Assembly (NCBI GenBank): GCA_951799445.1
Contig: OX637293.1
Location: forward strand, 13,206,001 to 13,270,000
Length of the DNA stretch: 64,000 bases
Direction: 5' to 3'
From: Pseudisothecium myosuroides
Taxonomy: Eukaryota > Streptophyta > Bryopsida > Hypnales > Lembophyllaceae
Part shown: in pieces, positions 1 through 9,832 of the stretch
How positions within the stretch are numbered: the stretch's first letter is position 1
How the letters are laid out: every line of letters starts with the position of its first letter
Made by a program: the position numbers and the translations under genes
The notes under the pieces: generated by a model
The model's database searches: none
What the model was told of the DNA's origin: nothing
Seen by the model: the letters and a program-made list of their open reading frames with translations, nothing else

Positions 1-1592
1 AAAAGCTTAGGTGGAATAGTACTAGTGTAGAAGAAGGGAGGAAGAAAGAAAAAGAAGGAGGAAGGGAAAGAAGGAAGTTAGATTGCAAGGGTGTAATATT
101 TTTCTCAAATTAAGCAGTGAGCTCGGAAAAAATCAAACGAAACAAAGGATTGCTATGGAGCATGAGGATGTCTATGTGGACGTGGACGAAGCGATTTCCG
201 AAACCGGTAGTGAAGAGGTGAGTTTTTGAAATTAACCCTTGGTATTTTTCCTAATTAGCATTGATTTCCTTAATCAGCCCTAAAAGTGTGATTAGCAAGC
301 CGTGATTAGTGCAAATTGTAAGTTTAGATTCAAAAGTCTATGGATTAGTGATAGGGGTTTCCAAAAACATCTTATAACTAAGATTTGACCGTAAACTGAC
401 CGCGTTAGGCTAAGTTAAGCGGTAGGGGGTAGAACGGAGGAATTTTAATTAAATTTGATCCACAAGGAACAATGGACGGAAATTAGGGTTAAATTAGAAG
501 GAGAATTTAGGATTAAAATTAGGGATTAATTAGCAGTTAGAATTAGAATCAATCTACACTTTTACTTTTTTTAAAAGTTAAAATTCTAAGGTCAAAATCT
601 AGAGTTAACTTTGGGAAGTTAAAAAGTAGAATTAATTTGGAAGTTTAACTTAGGGGGTTAAAATTCCAGTGAAACCTTAGGGTAGTTTAGAAAAGGAAGT
701 TAGGGTTAACTAGGAGTAAAAAACCCGAGTAAGAAGTAGAAATTAAAAGTAAAAACTTTAGACTAAAATTAGGAGGTAGAAATTACGAGTAGAAATAGGA
801 GTTAGATTTTGAAGTTAGAAATTCGAAATTAGAGTGAATGTTAGAGGTCAAAAGCTAGAATAAAATTTAGAAGTAAAACTTGAAGTAACCTTTAAGAGTT
901 AATTTAGGAGTAAAAACTTAGAGTTAAAAGTTAAAACCTAGAGTTAAAATTCAAGGGTAAATCTTAGAGTAAAATTAGAAGTAAAAATTTAGAAGTTAAA
1001 GTCAAAACATAGAGTTAACTTTAGAAGGTAAATTTTAGAGTTAGTCTAGGAGTAATAACTTGGAGTCAAAAGTCAAAACAAAGTCAAACGGTAGCATTAA
1101 ATTTTGAAGTTAAATTCTCTAATTAGTTTGGGAAGCTAAAAACCTAGAGTATACTTAGAAGTTAAAAGTTAGAGTAAGAATTGGAACTTTAGGGGTAGCT
1201 TTTAAAAGTAGAACTTCTAGGTGGAGTCTTAGAAACCCAAGATAGTCTTAGAGGTTCATGGAAGGAACATAGGGGTTCCCCTTTTTACGTAGTTAGGGAC
1301 GTTAGAAATGACGCCAACTACCCAGTCTACCCTCGACATAGGATAGATAGTTAGGGAGTTAGAATTTTATCATTACCCCTGAGCATTGCAGTTATCTTGT
1401 GAGTTACTACATGCATTCTAATTATTCGCTGCCATCCACGACACTTAGGAAATGTTAGCAAAAAAGATCCATTGCTTGGAAGGCACAGTGGACCACGCTC
1501 ACATCACCCCCATATATTAAAAATGTGGATAAAGGCATAGAACCTGGTCGGTGTTCGCTCTATTACCAAGGGTGGGTAATCCAGCGCCCACA
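1..1592 (-). mobile_element. LTR of the 5-kb-LTR family, inverted and cut by the window edge
   Basis: Reading the complement, this stretch matches 12751-14562 and 27935-29790, so it is an LTR fragment in the opposite orientation to the other copies. It ends at 1592 with the family terminus GCGCCCACA (complement of TGTGGGCGC). The interior is a long run of degenerate AACTCTAARTTTTTAC-type repeats. It abuts another LTR fragment of the same family at 1593 that reads the other way, so this copy appears to have inserted into an older LTR. Its other end lies left of the window. Confidence 0.75.
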
Positions 1593-3300
1593 ACACGTGA
1601 GGAAAAACAACACGGTTAGGATACGTAAAGACACACAACTTCACAAGCTAAAGGCCCCCCAAAGCGGCATCGCCAAGGTACGGTGGGGGGTGACTTTAGG
1701 ATTAGGATAAGACACCAAAAGACTCCTAAACTCACAAGTTAGATCACGAAGGAACTACAAGAGAGAATTGAGGACTCTTAACTCGTAACAAAGGTACAAC
1801 AACGTATGAGAAGTACACAAGGCAAGATAGAAGGACCCCCTAAGGACCTTCAAAGCTTGAAATCTAGCAACAATAGAGCAAAAAGTGCTCCGAAAACATC
1901 GTAGAGGTTTTTGGCTTCAAACGCCAAAATATCCAAAATAAATTGGACCCACGGACCCAAACAAAAGTGAGGGGGTGTTTTAGAGAGAGAAATGGGGCCC
2001 TTATATAGGTTTCCCAAGGACTCACCCCTCTCTCTAAAGCTCTAAGGTAACCTTATCAACGGGGATTTTCATCCTCATCCTCAAAGATTTTCATCCTACA
2101 TCCTAAATTTCTACTTCTACCATCTATGCTGGATCAACATCCTAACTTTTGGAGATTAGCTCCAATCGCTAAACGGATTGCGCCATTGGATCCAGATTGC
2201 CGTGTTTAATCATAGACCTCTCTACCCCTCGTATCGAGGCCAAAAATCCATCGTAGGCTAATTTAGTTTAAAAACCAAATCGTGGTAAAATCCTAGATCT
2301 TGGGGGTCTCCTATTTTGAGAAATGTGAATAGCCTAGGGTCTCCGCTAGGTGCGAGAGAGTTGGAAAGGACTTTTGGTTGACTTCATTTCGCCATCGTAT
2401 GGTCCCGGAATGCCGGTCAACGTGGCGGGGACCCCGCCACGTGGTTAATTCCCGAGGAATCTCGCCGGTTCGGGTACTTGCCGCTATCGGAATGTCGTGA
2501 AACTTCACGGAGCGCATTATTAACATAAAACAAGCTAGTCTAATTTTTAGTGAGATTTTATTGTAACCTGGGTAATTTCCATAAAATTCCCGTTGGAGAT
2601 TAGGAGGGTTGACCACCCGGAAAAAGGTTCTTCTGCAAGTCGGAAGATGCCGGGAATTTTCACGTGACCTCTCAGGGAGTTGCATGAAAGACGTGCGGTT
2701 GTGTTTCCGTACTTGGCACGATTGGTCAATGGAGATTTAAAACTGGCCATCTCCTCGAATTAGTGACGGTGCGGGAATCTTTTGCAGGTGGAGGAATCTT
2801 GGTGAACCAATTTCGCCATTGGACTCCTGGCATGGGATTCACCCTAGAACACCATCCTTGGGCTGTAGATTCCTCCACGGGCCCGGTCTTGCGTGAGTGG
2901 CTCCTGCATGCTAACAATCGGGATTTTGGGAATTCGTCGATCTAATGGAGAATTCTAAATCTAACTCTAGGACCCAACCTAGTGGCCTCGCTGTGGATCC
3001 CTCGGACCGACCTAGCCATGAATCGCCACATTCATGGTGGGATTTAGCCCTTTTAGGGCTGTGTGACTCGAATCCTCCAAATCTAATCTTTTCGTTATTT
3101 CTATACTATTTTTAGGCAAGGTTTGGGGGATTCTAATTAAAAAACACCAATTTAGACCAAAATACTATAATGGGTATGACACAACCCTATTTCGGTTCTA
3201 CATTCTTTTTATGGGTTTTTGTATACTTTTATCAACTTAAAATTGCAAATTTCCAAAAAAATAATTCTACAAGTCCCAAGTGACAAAGTGGGAGCTCACA
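1593..3300 (-). mobile_element. Partial LTR of the 5-kb-LTR family
   Basis: Closely similar to 19540-21238 and 31290-32987 and in the same orientation as those; ends with the family terminus AGCTCACA at 3300. The complement of a TATA box (CTATATAAG) lies at 2000-2008, so transcription would run leftwards, like the gag ORF at 12.5-9.8 kb. It could be the 3' LTR of the element whose 5' LTR is at 12751-21238, but no polypurine tract is visible next to 3300 (the flanking bases are GATGGCGGCC), so the pairing is inferred. Confidence 0.65.
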
Positions 3301-3579
3301 GATGGCGGCCATCTGCGGTATGATTTGCAAAATCATGAGGACCCAGCAGCTCTTGCTACAACTATTTGGGTACACGGTCAATTTCAAGATCAAACCTAAT
3401 GACAGACTAGAAACCAAGATGTGATTCTATCTAAAAGGATGTTATTCCTATCAAGGGAGTAGTCCACCTTCCAAGTGGAAGGGCTAGGGGTGGTCAAAGG
3501 AAGTTTGACCCCCGTAGACTTATCACTCATTTTTTTTGTTCATTTTCTATTTATTCTAGTTTTTAATTTTCTTGTTGTT

Positions 3580-3800
3580 TCCCCATCCGCCTTGAATGGA
3601 GTCGACTTGGATCTATAGATAAAAAATGTACGAAAAACCCGCCATCCGCCCCCAACAGAGTGAGTTTGGATCTAAGGGGGAGATAGAAGTAGAGAGAGAA
3701 CCCTTGTCCTCCTTTGATACAGCAAATCGGGACACTATAGATAAAAAATATTTCAAACCCGCCTTCCGCCCTCAACGGAGTGAGTTTGGACTAATGAGAT
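3580..3800. repeat. Three short direct repeats
   Basis: A block of the form CCGCCWTCCGCCC followed by CAACRGAGTGAGTTTGGA recurs at about 3585, 3640 and 3757. Two copies share an upstream CTATAGATAAAAAAT segment. A related block (GTCCTCCCCAAATGGAGT and GGTTTGGACC) is seen at about 8385. No gene function is evident. Confidence 0.5.
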
Positions 3801-6026
3801 GAAATAAAAGAAAAAAGAAAAACAGAAAGGAAAAGCATAAATGGAAAAGACAAGTGGTCTGAGACCTCAATGCTCAGGAGCTTCACTTGTAAAAGTGTCT
3901 TCCATCGTGGAGGCCGCAGCAATTCTTGCCATCTTGTCACTAGTTTAGATAGGGGGTGCCCCGGTGCCTGGCTCGAGGTTCGAACCTGCGTCGCCATGGG
4001 AAAATTGAGGTATCTTGACCGCGATGAGGCTGCGCTCTATAGGCTGCCGGCTGCCGCGGCAGAAGATGTTTGTCGGTTTGCTTTGGTAGTATATAAGCCG
4101 GTGCCGGTGCCGGCCCGATCTCTCCGCTGTTGCACAGTGGCAAGGATTTTTTTTTTTTTTTTCCTAAGTATATACGGGGGCGGTAGGGTTTATATCTTGC
4201 CCAGAATTAACGCTATGTACAAAGAGGCTGGACCAGCTCATATTCCAAAGAACACGCGCAGTTGGTCTAGGACCTCAAAGATGTAGCGAGGATATTGGCC
4301 TTGACTGATAGGCTGGAGCTCTGGTCCTCGGACTGCCAGCAAGTGGCCGCCGGCCATGGAGTTTCTTGTGATGTTGATGGCGGGGCGCTCACTTGAAAAT
4401 TGGCTCGTCACCATAAGGTGGTGGCCCAATAAGATGTCGTGATCCTCCACGAGAATCATAAGTGAGCGGATCCCGTTTGGCCTAGGTTGCCTGATGTCTC
4501 TAGCTAGAGGGTTTCTCACCAGTGGAATTTCGCAACCCGGTTGCTCCTCCTCGTCACGTAGTCGCCGTCGTGAGTTAGGCAACCTGCCCGCAATTGCAAG
4601 TCCGATCCAGCAGGTTTAGCCGTTGGATCGAGTGCAAGTTCTTCCGGAAGTTGGAGCGGAAGCTCCTCAGTCGGTGTGGGTGGTTCGTCTGTTAATGTAG
4701 ATAATGTGGTTGGTAACATGCAGACGTCTCTCGCCACCTCGTCCACCGAGGTTGGGGTCAGTGACGATGATCTGGCGCCCGTGGGGGTGGTAGGTGAAGA
4801 TGAAGAAGAGGGCGAGGATGGCGGAGTGTTGCAGCACAGAGTAAGTGAATTCCCTGTTATACTCCCAAAAACCACTCTAAAGCATAACAAAATGACTCTA
4901 AAGATTGAACCCACGAGATTCTGTGAAGTGTCTAGCTCTATTTCCAACTTAAGCTCAGCCAGTATCCAACTTCTACTTTCCGGTCCTAGATCTAAAACCG
5001 GAAACAACAACACACCGAAAACAACGACCAGACCTCTCTCTATCTCTTCCGGTCTGTCAAGCTACTCATTCCTGTAAAACTACCAAAACCCAGGATTCTT
5101 CAACTTTTGATCCTAGAACTCCTCTGGACCGATCCAATCCGGTCCTCTCACACGTACTCTCACTCCACTTCGGTTTAGTTTTGCCTCTGTTTCACCATCA
5201 GAGGGTTCGCCGCTTGCTTTTGAGAGTGGCAGGCCCGCCACTCCTTCCATGACTTATAGTGGCTGAAGACCCACTTCTCTAATCTACTACTTCCTACACT
5301 AGCGCGGACCCGGTTTGATCTCTCACAGCCACCCGGACAGCGATCCGGTTTGCAGGTCACACAAAGACCCCCCTTACGATCCTCTCATACTACAACGACC
5401 TTGATGCCAAGTTCCCTCCGTGCAAAGTTAGGTGGTTACAAGTGAACTCGTCCGTTCCAACATCAACTAAAGTTCTCCCGTTTACCAACTAGGGCAGTGA
5501 GACCTCACGGGAGATCGGACACTCAACTGGATTTCCTATCCAGGAGCTCTAGCGCGACTAAGGACTCCTTCCCTATCCGCCTAGCCTAACAACGGCTTTC
5601 TTGCCCGGAATCGTGAACTGTAGAGGTGCTGAGGAACTGAAATCCGCTCCCAACACTTAGAATACCCACTCACATGCACATAAGAGCAAAACAAACACAC
5701 TAAGGGGAGAAATCTCTCTAGAATCTGTATACATCTTCCTAACTTCTCACCAAAACAACCCTGCCACGCGCGGGAGAGACGTACAACAAAAAGTCAATAG
5801 AAAACACACAAAAACTCAAGGGAAAAGACTCGCAGTCTCCTTTGCAGAGACTGACTAATATACACTTTAAAACTCAAAAGTCAACAAAAAGAGGCCCGGA
5901 AAGTCCGCACGGAACTTTCGGTCCCCGCCGAGCCGGCCAGAACGGAGAACATCCGATCCAGACCAGACACATCGGATCAAATCCGGTCCGGTCCTAACTA
6001 ACAAATATTTACAACTAAAATCCTAA

Positions 6027-7798
6027 CTATCCTAACACAACCGGATCTACTCCTTGATCCGTTCCTTTGTCCATATCTTGGTCTCCCCCTTGGTCCACGC
6101 TCTGATCTAGACCTTGGTCCGCACCCTGATCTGGGGTCAGATCCATACTTTGATCCTGCCCCGAGTTCAGTGTGGGACTCCTGGGCGTTTCCGTTCCAAG
6201 CTGTTCGAAGACGTCCGTCAAATTCCGGTTCCGCTCCCCGGTTTCACGTTCTGGGAGATCCGGTGACCAATCTAAGTTGATGGTGTGCTCGAGCTTCCTC
6301 CCACTCTTCTTTGACTGGGGAGTCCGATCCTTTCCTTCCGTCTGAATGCCCACGTTCGAAAAAGACCCGGGCATTGAAAGGTTGGACAGATGGAACGACC
6401 GTGACAACGTCACTCCGTTCATCTTTTGGCTACTCTCCTCCATCGGTTTGCTGCTTCTCGCGCTTCCATCATCACCAATTCCACCTTCTCGGAGTACTCC
6501 GTCAAGATCCGGACCAACCTGGTTCCGGATATCTTCTTGTCCATGAGGACTCCCTCGTCAAACAACTTTGACTTGGTAACGGCCTCTCCGGTTGTCCCAA
6601 AAGTGGCCTTCACATCCTCGGCTACTTTCCGGGTAGCCTCTGCCATCTCCCGAGTGGTGGCCATGTCCTCCTTGAGGAGCAACAGTTCCGTTTTCAACGA
6701 CTCATTCTCCTCTTGGAGTCGTCGTATCTCCGCTTCTTGCTTCCGGATCTCATCCGGGTTGGAGATGTACTCTGCAACCACTCTTGCTAGGTTGCTATCC
6801 GCTGGTGCTCCCACCAGCTCACTGATCTGGTTCAGAACCAGCTTCTTCACCGCCCAGTCTGCTTGCACATCGCTCAAGATGTTGATCAGCTGGTTGAACG
6901 GATCCGTCGGATCCGATCCGGAAGGACCCGGTTCTTCAAAAACCGGTTTCTTCCCAGGGTTCGATGTTTCATCCGGAGGGGTTGAGGTTCCTCTCTTGTG
7001 AGGAGGCGTCGTCTTCTGCCGCTTGTGCTGCAGCCGGTGTTGCTCCTCCTCTTCTTCTTCTTTTTCATTGGAACCGGATGTTTCCTCCTGCTCTTCCTCC
7101 GATTCCGATTTCCCATACTTCAGGAGTGACTCCTGAGTCTTCCACTCCTTCTCCTCCGTATCCGTGAGGAGTTGGTTATGCTTGTAAAGATGGAAGATCT
7201 AGGGACTCAACGGAGTCGGCCTACTTCCTCCGATCTTTGGAACCAGGCGGCTGACCAGATCGGAAAAGATCCTGGCCTAGTCCACTTTCCGTTCCCCGCT
7301 CAGGGCTCCAAAAATCAGGTTCCCGATGGCAATTGTCACCCTCGTCGGTTTCTCCGGGTGGATGATCGGAACCAGGAACTCCAAAAGATTGCGATGCCGG
7401 TCGACCAAACAATCTGCGACCGCATGCCCATCCTTTGAGTCCACCGTGCTTTGGAACTTCCCCAGAGTGTATCCCTCCTTCGAGGTGGCCATCCCCCGAC
7501 CTCCTAATCGGAAGTCGTACACAGACCTCCACATTTCTTCCGTCCAACTGCCCGGAATTTTGCGGATGGTCTTGTCGAACTGATTCGAGAGTTTTCCCAA
7601 CAGCTCTCGAATCATCCGTTCCTCCCTAAATCCCCAGGGTTTATCGATCAGTCCTCAGCAACCCATCTTGGCAAGATCCTCTATGAGGTTGTCCTTTTCC
7701 TTCTCTTCTGCTGGAATAATCGGACACACCTTCCGGAGTTTAACTTCTACTGCGGAGGAACTGGACGGTCCTGCTCTATTCTTGCGGAGCTGAGGCAT
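6027..7798 (-). pseudogene. Broken copy of the 589-aa ORF of the 3.49-kb unit
   Basis: The same protein as at 15765-17534 is recognisable in pieces. The N-terminal part (GSWTEEMW region) lies near 7615-7277, the acidic and Lys-rich middle near 7116-6886, the coiled coil (EIRRLQEENESLKTE) in 6877-6419, and the Gln/Asp-rich tail in 6443-6027. The pieces fall in different frames, so several frameshifts separate them. The start corresponding to the intact copy is the ATG at 7798. This is a decayed paralogue of an ORF whose function I do not know. Confidence 0.7.
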
Positions 7799-8072
7799 GG
7801 ACACGTGCCGTGCTAAACCGGAATCTCACCGAGACTACCTTTCTCTCTCCTAGCCGCATGTCCCGTTTCTCACCTTCGCTCCTCCGATCTCAACCGGAAT
7901 ACCTCTAAACCTGCAACACAAACTAAAGCGCTGCACGCTCTAACACACACACACGCACACACAAACTTACAAAACAAGGGAGCAAAGCGCTGGGGAGGAA
8001 AGCTAAGTACGCGCTGGAGAGCGATTTCCGCAAAAGAAGTTTGAAAAAGAGTGGCAACTGGATTGGTCAGCC

Positions 8073-8080
8073 TATTTATA
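8073..8080 (-). promoter_or_regulatory. TATA box of the 3.49-kb unit, copy 2
   Basis: On the minus strand TATAAATA lies 231 bp inside the right end of the unit and about 275 bp upstream of the ORF start, in the same place as the TATA motif of the intact copy (17811-17818). Confidence 0.5.
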
Positions 8081-8959
8081 GTCTGATATGCCATCATGAC
8101 CAAATCCGTTCCTGACCCAATCCGTTCCAACTCAGATCCGCTCCAACTCTAATCCGGTTTAGATTTAGATCGAATCCGGATTGTCACCTATTCCATTCCA
8201 TAGCTAATTTCCGGTTTTCCGTTATCTCTTGCTCAATTCCGGATACCAGATCACGATTTCCGTTCCAAGATTTAGATAACTTACAAAAAAACAAAAATTC
8301 GCATTGCAACACGGAGCCACGGGTGAGGTCCCCGGGGACCCGTTGTCGTTGACCGACATGACATCTACACTACCCTATCCCCCTTGTCCTCCCCAAATGG
8401 AGTTGGTTTGGACCTGCAATGTGAGGGTTTGACGTATCTATCTGCCAGAGCAGATTTTGAAAAAGAAGAAGTCTTGAAGAGACTGAACAGCGAGGAACAA
8501 TGGTAAACAAGGAAAACATGTAGAGATCAAATGTGAAGAGAAGATAACGAAGACAGGCAGGGGGAGATAGAAGGGAGCAGGCGCCCGAAGACTATGAAAT
8601 CGCTCTGCTGTTCGAGAGAATGCTAGACTAGGATGTAGATGATGCTTTCCCAGATCTCTCCATAGTTAACAACGGGAATCTGCACAGGCCAAGGATGCTG
8701 AAGTACACGGAGGAAGAAATTAAAACCAAAGCGAGAGATGAGGAAGTGGGAGAAGCTGCGTTTCTCAACACAGAGAATTTTGATCTGAAGCGTGACTGGT
8801 AAGACTGTTGGAGGATTGAACCATCCATGGTCCATGTGTTACTCGAGCGGTACCTACACATGACGCTGCCAGTAGCTTAAAAGTACAAGGACTGGCCCCC
8901 CCATTTTTATACCCTAACGTGGGGGACATGATGTAAGGTGTCAGTCCTAGACTAGCCAT

Positions 8960-9205
8960 TTTTTAAGCCTTCTGCATTATTACAACGGTCTAGTATCTAG
9001 TGCCCCTTCTTAAACTAGCCGCCTCGTTAGCATATCAGCAGGTTCGACGGTCTAGCAAGGGACAAGTGTCTTTCTTTCAGCCGCCCTTTCATCCTCTTTG
9101 CGGGCTTCTATTATGACGGTCTGACAAGGTTAGTGCCCACTCAACTAGCCGCTTTTTCATCCACTATGTGGCTTCTATTTCAACGGTCTAGAGAGTACCT
9201 AATCT
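8960..9205. repeat. About 66-bp degenerate tandem repeat, four units
   Basis: ACGGTCTAG-like segments recur at 8984, 9047, 9116 and 9183, each followed by a TAGCCGC / TTTCATCC / CTTCTATT pattern. The unit lies between the gag-protease ORF and the 3' part of the LTR element, so it is probably part of its 3' untranslated region. Confidence 0.55.
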
Positions 9206-9255
9206 GAGTGAAAGGTCATCTGACTTCCACATGGCGCTAACTCCGACAGGTTGGT

Positions 9256-9335
9256 GATGTGTTGGGCTCAGGTCTGGGCAGTTCCCAACACACTCATGTG
9301 TTGGGCCCAAGTGTGAGCAATTCCCAACACACTCG
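9256..9335. repeat. 39-bp tandem duplication of a hairpin
   Basis: Two adjacent copies each contain GTGTTGGG, about 20 bp, then CCCAACACACTC. Each copy can fold on GTGTTGGG/CCCAACAC, and the two copies together offer alternative pairings. It lies in noncoding sequence downstream of the gag-protease ORF. Confidence 0.6.
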
Positions 9336-9832
9336 ACGTTTTCCTATCCTACTGAGAGTTAGGCAAGCTAGAACGGTCAACAAAGTTGGTTGGCCTTGCG
9401 GCTTTTGGCCCCGCGGCTTTTACTTTTACATTAGATGTGAACCATCCTCAAGAATCTTAATATTCTTGATTCTTCCCAAAGGGTAGATGGATTAGTCCCG
9501 AAATAACAACCACCACTCTGTGCCAGAAAGTGGAGAATGTTAAAATCTTGACCTGGCCCCGAAATAACAACCACCTCTCTGTGTTTTTCCTAATTCTAAA
9601 ATCCCATAGGGATTTGGGAGATCATGCAATAGTGAACTTTTAGAACCTTCAATTTTTTTAGGATTTTCAAAGATTTTTCAAGCTTTCATTTTTTTGGTAT
9701 TTTTTGGGGTTTTTTCTAGCTTTCTTACTATCCGTCGTGAATAATAAGATGTTAGCTATTAAATTTTTTTGTCTAGAGGGCTAAATAGGCCTTTTACACA
9801 ATCATCTATAATATAAGGCTAACCTTATATTA

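Larger units (their letters stand above)
4827..8311 (-). mobile_element. 3.49-kb TG..CA unit, copy 2 (target duplication CGGAG)
   Basis: Starts TGTTGCAGCACAG and ends TTGCAACA, flanked by a perfect 5-bp duplication CGGAG at 4822-4826 and 8312-8316. It aligns end to end with the unit at 14563-18049. TG..CA ends plus 5-bp duplications are the mark of an LTR integrase product, and no terminal direct repeats are visible inside the unit, so it behaves like a solo LTR. Unlike most LTRs it carries a long ORF on the minus strand, here broken. Confidence 0.75.
4516..8359 (-). pseudogene. Small ORF of the LTR element split by the nested 3.49-kb unit
   Basis: On the minus strand an ATG at 8359 opens a frame that runs to the insertion point at 8312. 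If the nested unit and one CGGAG duplication are removed, it continues without a stop from 4826 to 4516. The interrupted product would be roughly 120 residues, Ser/Thr/Pro-rich in its first half and acidic in the middle, with a basic end containing TRRSNRVAK. I do not recognise a domain. The uninterrupted frame across the junction supports the target duplication call. An overlapping minus-strand ORF at 4582-4238 is in another frame and equally anonymous. Confidence 0.4.

Noticed and set aside
2985..3005. GTGGATCCCTCGG near the LTR end
   Set aside because: Part of the conserved LTR (also at 20930 and 32680), not symmetric and not flanked by palindrome arms.
3870..4286. 138-codon plus-strand ORF with a poly-Phe run
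   Set aside because: Contains a T homopolymer and no domain; overlaps minus-strand element ORFs.
6426..7001. 191-codon plus-strand ORF
   Set aside because: Antisense shadow of the decayed coiled-coil ORF of the 3.49-kb unit.
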